From a bacterium (GTDB lineage: Bacteria > Vulcanimicrobiota > Xenobia > Xenobiales > Xenobiaceae): a DNA stretch of 5,212 bases. The position numbers and the translations under genes are program-made. This document shows, piece by piece, positions 1 to 5,212 of this stretch; within the stretch, counting starts at the first letter, position 1, and every line of letters begins with the position of its first letter. The notes under the pieces are model-generated. The model searched no databases. It saw only the letters and a list, made by a program, of their open reading frames with translations, and was not told where the DNA came from. The stretch covers positions 1-5,212 of the forward strand of contig JAFSXO010000279.1 of assembly GCA_017444045.1 (NCBI GenBank), written 5' to 3'.

Positions 1-1374
1 GCGGAACTCGTCGCTGTTTATGGGCGGTGGCGCGTAGGCAAGACGTATTTGGTAGATTAAACGTTTGCCGGGCGCATTACGTTCAGACACGCCGGGCTGT
101 CGCCTGCGGGAGAAGAAACGCGCGGCTTGCTGCAGGCGCAGCTAGAGCATTTTTATAATTCTCTGAAGCTGCAGGGTCTTGAGCCATGCGAAAAGCCTCA
201 CAGCTGGCTGGACGCCTTTCTTTTGCTGGAAAAGCTGCTGCAGGAACGCGACGACGGCTCGCGGCAGCTGGTATTTCTGGATGAACTGCCTTGGATGGAT
301 ACTCCCCGATCCGGTTTTCTAAGGGCGTTTGAAGGCTTTTGGAATACCTGGGGATGCCACCGCAAAAACCTCATGGTTATCGTCTGCGGAAGTGCTAATT
401 CCTGGATATTGGACAGACTGATCAATAATCGCGGCGGGCTATACAATCGGCTTACCTTTGCCGTCAGGCTGTCACCGTTTACCCTAAGCGAATGTGAGGC
501 TTTTTTCCAAAACAGCCGTATTCAGCTCTCACGGTATGATATAGCGCAGAGCTACATGATTTTTGGCGGCATTCCCTATTATTTGGGATATATCGAACCA
601 GAATTGAGTCTGGCTCAGAATGTCGATAATCTGTTCTTTTCTCGTAATGCCATTTTGAAGGATGAATACGACCGTTTATTTGATTCCATGTTCGCTAATC
701 CAGAAACGATCAAAGCCATAGTGCGCCTGCTGTATACGCGTAATGCTGGATTTACGCGCAAAGAGATAGCAGCCAAGCTTGGTATCTCAGACGGGGGCCG
801 ACTAACAGAACACCTCAAAGCGCTGCTGGCCAGCGATTTTCTTGAGAAATATGTGCCTTTTGGCTTAAGCAGACGCGAGGAACACTATAAGCTGACTGAC
901 CCATTCTGCCTGTTCTATCTGCACTTTGTGCAAAAGCAAAGAGAACGGAATGAGCATTTTTGGGCACAGAATGTGACCTCACAGCCAGTTGTTACCTGGC
1001 GGGGCTATGCTTTTGAAAACGTCTGCTTTAACCATGTGGAACAAATCAAAAAAGCGCTGGGCATTTCGGGAGTAATTACCTCCAGCTCCGCATGGTCTAA
1101 AGAAAGCGACGACGAAGCCGGAAGCCTGATAGACCTGCTTATCTCCCGCAGAGACAATGTCATCAACATGTGCGAGATTAAGTTTTACAGCGGCGACTTC
1201 ATCGTGAATAAGGACTATTACAGAACCCTGCTTTCTAGGCAAGAAATGCTGTCTCAGCATGTATCGCGCAAAATTTCCGTGCACAGCACCCTGATTACTA
1301 CATTTGGGCTGAAGCGCAACGAGTATAGCGGCGCCTTTACCAATGTTGTTACTCTGGACGATCTGTTTGTCTAG
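1..1374 (+). pseudogene. AAA-family ATPase with DUF234/PD-(D/E)XK-like C-terminus, 5'-partial, interrupted by an in-frame stop
   Basis: The frame is open from the left edge and encodes a P-loop ATPase of the 'archaeal ATPase' type (Pfam families ATPase_2 plus DUF234). Seen: ELVAVYGRWRVGKTYLVD with Walker A GRWRVGKT at 22-45; Walker B VFLDE at 271-285; a sensor-1-like segment VIVCGSANSW near 376-408; a winged-helix-like stretch (FTRKEIAAKLGIS, about 750-790); HYKLTDPFCLFYLHFV from 883; and a nuclease-like D (1132), E (1174), K (1180) arrangement ending in CEIKF. An in-frame TAA at 58-60 follows Walker A by four codons, and homologous sequence continues on both sides of it (TFAGRITFRHAGLS), so this is a nonsense lesion and not a gene boundary. 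Family members usually read GRRRVGKT, so the Trp at 28-30 is a second oddity. Translation restarting at TTG 127 would give 415 residues but no P-loop, hence no ATP binding. Cellular role of the family is poorly known. The start lies outside the window. A sequencing error at 58-60 would restore the gene. Confidence 0.8.
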
Positions 1375-1392
1375 CCGATGCTTGGGCAGTTC

Positions 1393-1444
1393 CTTTCGTC
1401 CAATGCTCTTGTCTTTCGTCCAATTTCAGCGCAATTTGGACGAA
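1393..1444. repeat. Short direct repeat with a matching inverted copy
   Basis: CTTTCGTCCAAT occurs at 1393-1404 and again at 1413-1424, 20 bp apart start to start. Part of the second copy, TTCGTCCAA (1415-1423), is exactly complementary to TTGGACGAA (1436-1444), so the region can fold into a 9-bp stem with a 12-nt loop. It starts 18 bp after the ATPase stop codon. No T-run follows on the plus strand, so a classical terminator is unlikely. The rest of the 1375-1641 gap is AT-leaning. It holds no convincing gene, only a weak 6-bp hairpin (1552-1570). It could be a protein-binding repeat or the remains of a mobile element end. Function unknown. Confidence 0.55.
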
Positions 1445-1641
1445 CAATCAACAGATTGGAAACTAGTAAGGCATGAGGATAATGACAATTACATTAAAGG
1501 TTATCTTGTGTTAGCACAATTCATAGCATTTGTGCACGAATTGGAGCGTAGTCAGTTCTGCTGAAACTGATGCAAGTACAAATAGTGTGCGCAATATAGT
1601 GTATCACGCTCAAGTGTAGCAAGTTCATTATATCCGTACTT

Positions 1642-1932
1642 TTAGCCATTCTTCAAGGGTACAACGGCTAAAGTTTTCCCAACGGCTGCCAGTAATTTAA
1701 TAACAGTTTTTATACTGGGATTAGCGTTGCACCTTTCCACCCTTGCGATCTGTGATTGCTTAATACCTGTAATTGCTTCCAAATCTTGCTGACTTAACCC
1801 CTTTTCCTTGCGTGCTTCCACAAGCGCGCAAATTAACGCAGCCTGCAGATTGCTTTCCTCTATCTGCTCTGCCGTAAAGTGCTTTTTGTCAAATTCTTCA
1901 TCCCACACTAAAGCGCCGTTAATTCTGCTCAT
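1642..1932 (-). CDS. XRE-family antitoxin of a HigBA-type toxin-antitoxin pair
   Basis: A 96-residue helix-turn-helix protein, expected to neutralise the toxin encoded just upstream and to repress the shared promoter. Residues about 33-92 form the XRE/Cro-like domain: the HTH reads LSQQDLEAITGIKQSQIARVE (46-66), followed by NPSIKTVIKLLAAVGKTLAVV, the usual closing helices of HigA-type antitoxins. The N-terminal 30 residues are acidic and probably contact the toxin. I chose the ATG at 1932 over the upstream in-frame ATG at 1953 because GGAGG (1942-1946) lies 9 nt before it; the longer start would place that ribosome site inside the gene. The start overlaps the toxin's 3' end by 14 nt, which suggests translational coupling. 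No U-tailed terminator is seen after the stop codon. The family assignment is firm; that it pairs with this toxin is inferred from the overlap. Confidence 0.88.
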   Translation of the reverse strand: MSRINGALVWDEEFDKKHFTAEQIEESNLQAALICALVEARKEKGLSQQDLEAITGIKQSQIARVERCNANPSIKTVIKLLAAVGKTLAVVPLKNG

Positions 1933-2299
1933 TTCTCTTTGCCTCCATTTCAAGTATATGTCTGAAATCTTCTAGTTCGTTTATCGCTTGCTCAATCTCT
2001 CGTCTAGGTGTTTTCTGCGTCTTTTTCATAAAGCAATGCAGCAACACAAAAGATCCGTTATGCCAACCTGCTAGGAGTACGCGATCTTTACTTGGTCTCA
2101 GTTCCCATATATCGCCATCTAAATGCTCAAACATAGTGACAGGGAGAAGGTTACCTTTCTCAGATAAAGCCTTAACATAAGCCCTTATCTTAGTTAACCG
2201 AATAATGCTGTCTTTAGTTTTTTGTGAAGTCAATTCGTCTAGGTATTCAATAAATGGCGATCTACCGTTTGTCTTTTCATAAATATAAACATCGTACAT
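1919..2299 (-). CDS. RelE/ParE-superfamily toxin (HigB/Gp49-like)
   Basis: A 126-residue protein of the phage Gp49-like/HigB branch of RelE/ParE toxins; characterised relatives are ribosome-dependent mRNA endonucleases that arrest growth when the antitoxin is lost. Diagnostic segments are SPFIEYLDEL (14-23), FEHLDGDIWELRP (57-69), the basic R73 in KDRVLLAGW, and HCFMKKTQKTPRREIEQA (88-105), which carries the conserved Lys/Arg-rich C-terminal signature. About 20 charged residues follow (ELEDFRHILEMEAKRNEQN). Length is normal for the family and the frame is intact. It is the first gene of the operon, the inverse of most type II pairs but usual for HigBA. The ATG at 2299 is preceded by only a modest AGGG 7 nt upstream, against the strong site before the antitoxin, so the antitoxin may be translated more efficiently. 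Activity on RNA is inferred from family membership, not shown by the sequence. Confidence 0.9.
   Translation of the reverse strand: MYDVYIYEKTNGRSPFIEYLDELTSQKTKDSIIRLTKIRAYVKALSEKGNLLPVTMFEHLDGDIWELRPSKDRVLLAGWHNGSFVLLHCFMKKTQKTPRREIEQAINELEDFRHILEMEAKRNEQN
1942..1946 (-). promoter_or_regulatory. Ribosome binding site deciding the antitoxin start
   Basis: On the minus strand GGAGG is followed by 9 nt (CAAAGAGAA) and ATG at 1932. It lies inside the last codons of the toxin gene. It makes 1932, not 1953, the likely antitoxin start. Confidence 0.75.
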
Positions 2300-2316
2300 A
2301 GGTGAACCCTGAAAAT

Positions 2317-2345
2317 ATTATAACATATATGTTATAAAGAATCAA
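2317..2345 (-). promoter_or_regulatory. Sigma-70-type promoter of the toxin-antitoxin operon
   Basis: On the minus strand a -35 box TTGATT (2340-2345) and a perfect -10 box TATAAT (2317-2322) are separated by exactly 17 bp. Transcription would be expected to begin near 2310, about 11 nt before the toxin ATG, so the leader would be very short with the AGGG motif almost at its 5' end. The spacer and -10 box are covered by a palindrome (2318-2337), which suggests repression by steric block. Confidence 0.7.
2318..2337. promoter_or_regulatory. Perfect 20-bp palindrome, probable autoregulatory operator
   Basis: TTATAACATATATGTTATAA is identical to its own reverse complement. It covers all but one base of the -10 hexamer and most of the spacer of the toxin-antitoxin promoter. 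HigA-type XRE antitoxins are known to bind such palindromes as dimers, so this is the expected site of self-repression by the antitoxin or the toxin-antitoxin complex. The palindrome is seen directly; the binding protein is inferred from context. Confidence 0.75.
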
Positions 2346-2421
2346 TTAGGCCACAGGGTAGCTTTTTTACCTGCAGAACAACTTTAGCCTTAAATATAGG
2401 ATATAATTTGTTGTGACTCAT
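2332..2421 (-). pseudogene. Remnant of an IS3-family transposase OrfA (N-terminal end only)
   Basis: A 29-codon reading frame starts at ATG 2421 behind a good ribosome binding site (AGGAG at 2430-2434, 8 nt spacing) and an upstream TATAAT (2443-2448) with no good -35 box. Its first half, KLYPIFKAKVVLQV, closely resembles the very conserved start of IS3-family OrfA proteins, which typically read K-x-Y-S-P-E-F-K-A-K-V-V-L-E-V. The similarity fades after about residue 18, and the frame ends at TAA (2332-2334) inside the toxin operator. OrfA proteins are normally around 90-100 residues, so over three quarters is missing, and no OrfB is present. It lies in the same direction as the toxin, 32 nt upstream of its ATG, so any read-through from here would enter the operon. 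It could alternatively be a short leader peptide; the motif match favours a transposase scrap. Confidence 0.55.
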
Positions 2422-2482
2422 GGTATCATCTCCTTTATTGTAATTATAACGTGTTCACCTTTTATATCCCGATAGTGGTTCA

Positions 2483-2525
2483 AATCCAAGGGACAATTGT
2501 TGTCGGAGAAGGATTGCCTTTTTTT
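2483..2525 (+). terminator. Possible weak terminator or attenuator before the phosphatase gene
   Basis: On the plus strand AATCC (2483-2487) pairs with GGATT (2511-2515), and inside this GACAA (2492-2496) pairs with TTGTC (2500-2504) across a 3-nt loop. GCC and seven T residues (2519-2525) follow. The two stems are separated by an unpaired interior loop, so stability is modest. It ends 18 nt before the phosphatase ATG and no plus-strand gene lies directly upstream for it to serve. It may be a leader attenuator or coincidence. No convincing plus-strand promoter is visible in 2422-2543. Confidence 0.3.
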
Positions 2526-2543
2526 CATTAAGAATAACCGAGT

Positions 2544-3338
2544 ATGAATATCGACCTTAAATCCAGATTAGAGAGCATACTGCCCATCGTCCGTCAGGCC
2601 TCCGATTTAGCGCTAAGCCATTTTGGCAGGGTATCAAAGCACGACAAACCCGATGGCTCTATCGTGACCGAAGCGGACGCGCTCACCGAAAAGCTTATCG
2701 TTGAAGGCATAAAGAGACGCTTTCCCGACGAAACCATCATAGGCGAAGAACTCGGCACAATGGAAGGCGATTCGCAGTGCGTCTGGTCAATCGACCCCAT
2801 TGACGGAACGGCCGTGTATTCCTCGCGCCTGCCGATGTGGTGCGTCAGCATAGGTCTTTTGGTTAACCGCAAGCCCGTTTTAGGAGTTGTGTCTCTGCCG
2901 GCATTGCAGGAGACCTACTACGCCTATAAGGGAGGCGGCGCTTATATGGTCTCCGAGCGCTGGGGCAAAGAGCGGATACAGATTCCCCCATCAGACGTGC
3001 CAGAAGCCTGGGACAGGAACACGATGATCTGCACTCCCTCCAAGCTGCACCGTTCTTATATCGTAGACCTGCCCTGTAAATGCCGCAGCCTGGGCAGCAC
3101 AGCCATTCACGCTCTTCTGGTGGCGCGCCACGATGCCGCCGGGGCTATTATGCAGCCTTATATTTGGGATATCGCCGGGGCCGGAGCTATTCTTCTGGAA
3201 GCCGGAGGAGTCATAGAATACTATGAAGGCGGCCATGCCGACATACAGTCGCTGGTGCCGGGCCAGCCTCCTCGCTATCTGATCCTAAGCGCTCCGCAGT
3301 GTGCTGACTATGTGCGCCGCCATCTGCTGCCGCGCTAA
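2544..3338 (+). CDS. Inositol monophosphatase-family phosphatase
   Basis: A 264-residue, full-length member of the Mg2+-dependent, Li+-sensitive phosphatase family (IMPase, CysQ, FBPase and HisN-like enzymes), predicted cytoplasmic. The metal-site motifs are complete: GEE with E68, then SIDPIDGT with D84 and D87 (82-89), and the C-terminal WDIAGAGAILLEAGG with D209 (208-222). The segment GSIVTEAD (38-45), before the first metal ligand, and RSLGST (181-186) are also typical. The residues after DGT are AVYSSRLPMWCVSIGL, where classical inositol monophosphatases have TNF, so the substrate cannot be named; other phosphomonoesters such as histidinol phosphate, PAP or a sugar phosphate are possible. 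ATG 2544 fits the usual N-terminal length. The ribosome site is weak (a GAG just before the start). It stands alone: an IS scrap and toxin-antitoxin operon face away upstream, and a 145-bp gap separates it from the TPR gene. Confidence 0.88.
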   Translation: MNIDLKSRLESILPIVRQASDLALSHFGRVSKHDKPDGSIVTEADALTEKLIVEGIKRRFPDETIIGEELGTMEGDSQCVWSIDPIDGTAVYSSRLPMWCVSIGLLVNRKPVLGVVSLPALQETYYAYKGGGAYMVSERWGKERIQIPPSDVPEAWDRNTMICTPSKLHRSYIVDLPCKCRSLGSTAIHALLVARHDAAGAIMQPYIWDIAGAGAILLEAGGVIEYYEGGHADIQSLVPGQPPRYLILSAPQCADYVRRHLLPR

Positions 3339-3483
3339 GATGTGCCTTAACGCTATTGGACAGCAATTACTTAGCCAGCACTTGCGGTGACGGTGAGTAT
3401 TGTGGCAGGGAAGCGCGAATACGGATAGAATTTTCTACATTTGAGCGATCTAATTCGCATAGACCTATCGAGGTAGTATAGCA

Positions 3484-3966
3484 ATGAGTACGACAAATGA
3501 ACATGAACGCATGGCTAGCTTGCACTTAGAGCGCGGCAAACGCCATTTTGAGAAGGGCGAGATTAAGGAAGCTGTCAGCGAGCTTACCGAATCCTTTGGC
3601 TTTGACCCGCGCAACGCGGAGACACTGTATCTGCTGGCCGAGATATACGGTGCTGCCGGATATATTGATCCCGCTGTAGATTTTATTCAGAAGAGCCTGC
3701 GCGAAGATTATATGAATGTCAACGGCTGGATTATGCTGGCCAATCTTTACGCTCAGAAGGGCGGCGCTTACCTCGATTTGGCTTTAGAGCAGCTCAATAT
3801 GGCCGAGGGCATGGACAGCAACAATTCGCTGATCTGCTATCTGCGCGGCAATATTATGGCTCAGAAGGGCGAAACCGATAAGGCTATCGAGTTCCTGCAG
3901 AAGGCTCTGTCGATAGATGCCAGCAATGTGTACGCTAAGCACGATCTGGCGGCTTTGCAGAAATAG
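3484..3966 (+). CDS. Small tetratricopeptide-repeat (TPR) protein
   Basis: A 160-residue protein made almost entirely of TPR helix pairs, a fold that scaffolds protein-protein contacts. Four units can be read: about 10-43 (LERGKRHFEKGEIKEAV), 44-77 (AETLYLLAEIYGAAGYIDPAV), 78-113 (NGWIMLANLYAQKGGAYLDLA) and 114-147 (LICYLRGNIMAQKGETDKAI), followed by a capping helix (148-160). The third unit has a two-residue insertion (GGAYLDLAL). There is no signal peptide, membrane helix or extra catalytic domain, so it is probably a soluble cytoplasmic adaptor whose partner is unknown. GAGG (3470-3473) sits 10 nt before the ATG and supports this start. It is followed by a terminator at 3996-4045 and therefore looks like a single-gene or last-gene unit. 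I saw no convincing promoter in 3339-3483, so co-transcription with the phosphatase is possible. Confidence 0.85.
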   Translation: MSTTNEHERMASLHLERGKRHFEKGEIKEAVSELTESFGFDPRNAETLYLLAEIYGAAGYIDPAVDFIQKSLREDYMNVNGWIMLANLYAQKGGAYLDLALEQLNMAEGMDSNNSLICYLRGNIMAQKGETDKAIEFLQKALSIDASNVYAKHDLAALQK

Positions 3967-3995
3967 CCTTTAACTGGATTATTTTTTTTAACGGC

Positions 3996-4045
3996 ATGGC
4001 TGCCGCGTGGGCATAGATGGAATTGCCAGCGCGGCAGTCATTTTT
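3996..4045 (+). terminator. Rho-independent terminator after the TPR gene
   Basis: The arm 3996-4007 (ATGGCTGCCGCG) pairs over 12 bp, with one G-U pair, with 4030-4041 (CGCGGCAGTCAT). The 22-nt loop contains further GGCA/TGCC pairing potential. TTTTT follows directly at 4041-4045. The hairpin begins 30 bp after the TPR stop codon. Confidence 0.8.
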
Positions 4046-4075
4046 ATTTGAAGAAGGCAGCAGCGAAATCATAAA

Positions 4076-4123
4076 CAGGGGCCTGTGATAAACAAGTGTT
4101 TTTCACAGGCCCCTGCTGTTTTT
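4076..4123. terminator. Strong bidirectional terminator between convergent genes
   Basis: CAGGGGCCTGTGA (4076-4088) and TCACAGGCCCCTG (4103-4115) form a perfect 13-bp GC-rich stem. One mismatch and a further 4 bp (AAAC/GTTT) close a tetraloop, AAGT. T residues follow on the plus strand (4119-4123). On the minus strand the last stem base is followed by TTTAT. It therefore can stop the minus-strand CFI-box gene, whose stop codon is 27 bp away, and catch read-through from the TPR side. Confidence 0.82.
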
Positions 4124-4142
4124 AGTTTCCTAAGCTAGCACA

Positions 4143-5212
4143 CTAAGCTGCCGCATCGTCCCGGCGCCGGCGGTAGGCTATCCCTCCGCCGATCAGCAGC
4201 ACGACAGCCAGCAGACCCAACACGGGATGGCTTACGCTGACCACCACCGGCGTCAGCGCCAGGCGCGTGGCACATCTTGCCCAAGGACGGGCGGCGATGT
4301 AGTTGGCCACCACCGGCGAGTTTGCGTAGTAGAACTTCACGAAGGCGCGGCCAGGAGCGTTGGTCAGCAGGTGCGCATCGCGGAAGGCGCGCAGAACCTT
4401 GACCTCGGGCTCCAGGTAGCTGCCGTAAGCGGCCGTGGCGATGAAGCAGTAGCCGCCATCAACGGAGGGTTCCCCGACCGATTTGGAAGCGCTTCCAGAA
4501 ACAGCCGTTTCGCCCTCGTCTTTGGCCAGCAGACCCATATCGGCCAAGGAAACCGGCTCGTCGCTGATCGCTTCCTCGGAGTAACCGACGCTGCTCAGCT
4601 CTTTGATGGTATCGTCTTCGAAGATGCGGCTGACTACGCGCACCTCGGACTCGCCGCTGAACACCTGTTCAAGCTCTTCGGCAGGGATGCCGTTCACGAT
4701 CAGGCAGTGGCCGAGGTTGTGGCTGGTCTCGTAGCCCTGCTCGCCGATAATAACCGCGCTGTTGGGATAGAAACCCTCTCCGAAGATGGCCACAGCGTCA
4801 TCGCACTCGCTTACGGGGCGCACCTCCAGAATGTGCGGGACTTGGCTGACCTCTAAGGCGTTGCCCTTCAGGCTGCGAATGCGATCCTCGGGGAACTCGA
4901 CATTTTCAGCTTCGTCATCGGCGATCACCATGCCGGCGGGGTCTTCGTTGGTCTGCAGCACGTACTCGTCCTCTTCGGCCTCGGTCATCTCGGCTTCGGC
5001 TGCATAAGCCTCTTCAGCTTCAGCCTCGTTAAGCAGCTCTTCGACATCGGCTTCAACCTCGGGATCGAGGGCTTCAGCTTCTTCGGCTTCTTCGGCTTCT
5101 GTATCACCGTTCTCGAGCAGCGCCTCTTTGCGAGCTGCCAGCATATCGGCTTCGGCGGCAATTGCCGTCTCATCGATCTCGGCACCGTCAACGCTGTCTG
5201 CGAGGATGAGAA
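4143..5212 (-). CDS. Acidic surface-type protein with IPT/TIG-like segment and CFI-box C-terminal anchor, 5'-partial
   Basis: The frame is open through the right edge, so the N-terminus and any signal peptide are missing; 355 residues are visible. Using ATG 5144 as residue 1, the order is: an Ala/Glu-rich acidic segment (about 14-85); an IPT/TIG-like beta segment, [17 protein letters not shown] to [18 protein letters not shown] (118-170); an acidic/Ser-Gly linker; [16 protein letters not shown] (233-248); the rest of the CFI-box domain ([27 protein letters not shown]); a hydrophobic helix about 306-324; and a terminal RRRRDDAAA. The [10 protein letters not shown] box is a known C-terminal domain (CFI-box-CTERM) of uncharacterised bacterial proteins. 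The helix plus Arg tail suggests a C-terminal membrane anchor with the acidic part outside the membrane. The internal ATG 5144 is not preceded by an evident ribosome site and sits in sequence of the same composition, so the true start lies beyond the window. Function unknown; a role at the cell envelope is inference. Confidence 0.8.
   Translation of the reverse strand, partial: LILADSVDGAEIDETAIAAEADMLAARKEALLENGDTEAEEAEEAEALDPEVEADVEELLNEAEAEEAYAAEAEMTEAEEDEYVLQTNEDPAGMVIADDEAENVEFPEDRIRSLKGNALEVSQVPHILEVRPVSECDDAVAIFGEGFYPNSAVIIGEQGYETSHNLGHCLIVNGIPAEELEQVFSGESEVRVVSRIFEDDTIKELSSVGYSEEAISDEPVSLADMGLLAKDEGETAVSGSASKSVGEPSVDGGYCFIATAAYGSYLEPEVKVLRAFRDAHLLTNAPGRAFVKFYYANSPVVANYIAARPWARCATRLALTPVVVSVSHPVLGLLAVVLLIGGGIAYRRRRDDAAA

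Noticed and set aside
1343..1564. Plus-strand open frame overlapping the ATPase end and running through the repeat
   Set aside because: No ribosome site, no recognisable motif, and it crosses the direct-repeat region; likely a chance frame.
1552..1570. TCAGTT/AACTGA hairpin in the non-coding gap
   Set aside because: Six base pairs without a T-tract or repeat partner; expected by chance.
1640..1672. TTTAGCC/GGCTAAA inverted repeat over the antitoxin stop codon as a terminator
   Set aside because: Only 7 bp with an 18-nt loop, and no T-tract follows on the minus strand.
1933..1953. Upstream ATG at 1953 as the antitoxin start
   Set aside because: It would put the strong GGAGG (1942-1946) inside the gene and has no good ribosome site of its own; 1932 fits better.
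2473..2495. GGTTCAAATCC resembling a tRNA T-loop, possibly an attachment site
   Set aside because: The T-stem does not pair properly and no acceptor, D-arm or anticodon arm can be built around it, so it is not a tRNA or a clear tRNA fragment.
3339..3483. Promoter for the TPR gene
   Set aside because: TTGGAC (3356-3361) and TAGAAT (3426-3431) occur but not with acceptable spacing or partner boxes.
4227..4856. Long plus-strand open frame opposite the CFI-box gene
   Set aside because: It is antisense to a gene with recognisable domains. Its translation is His/Arg/Asp-rich with no family motif, and GC-rich codon bias explains the lack of stops.

Overview
This window comes from a bacterial chromosome of moderate GC content and reads like an ordinary housekeeping/accessory mosaic. 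No rRNA, tRNA or taxon-specific marker fixes the organism. The C-terminal CFI-box plus membrane-anchor protein, the DUF234-type ATPase and the Shine-Dalgarno-led genes would fit an anaerobic gut or sediment bacterium (Synergistota, Desulfovibrio relatives or similar). That placement is a guess from general family distribution.

Layout: (1) Positions 1-1374, plus strand, hold an 'archaeal-type' AAA ATPase with a PD-(D/E)XK-like DUF234 tail. Its frame is open from the left edge, carries a Walker A motif, and is cut by an in-frame TAA at 58-60 just after it, so it looks like a recently broken gene. (2) Positions 1375-1641 are non-coding and contain a short direct repeat whose second copy pairs with a downstream inverted copy. 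(3) Positions 1642-2345, minus strand, hold a compact HigBA-type toxin-antitoxin operon, toxin first. It has a strong promoter (TTGATT, 17 bp, TATAAT) overlaid by a perfect 20-bp palindrome, the likely autoregulatory operator. (4) Just upstream in the same direction (2332-2421) is a 29-codon remnant of an IS3-family OrfA start with an intact ribosome binding site. It runs into the toxin promoter. (5) Positions 2544-3338, plus strand, encode an inositol-monophosphatase-family phosphatase with all metal-binding motifs. (6) Positions 3484-3966, plus strand, encode a small TPR protein, followed by a rho-independent terminator. (7) A second, strong and apparently bidirectional hairpin (4076-4123) separates it from the convergent gene. 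(8) Positions 4143-5212, minus strand, encode the C-terminal part of a large acidic surface-type protein: Ala/Glu-rich segment, IPT/TIG-like segment, [10 protein letters not shown] box, membrane helix and Arg-rich tail. Its start lies beyond the right edge.

The toxin-antitoxin pair, the IS scrap and the broken ATPase form a visibly more AT-rich and more disturbed accessory patch next to intact genes. The phosphatase, TPR and CFI-box genes show no obvious pathway link to one another. I do not see a convincing undescribed multi-gene system. The points most worth a second look are the toxin-antitoxin control region built against an IS remnant, the nonsense-interrupted ATPase, and the architecture of the CFI-box protein.
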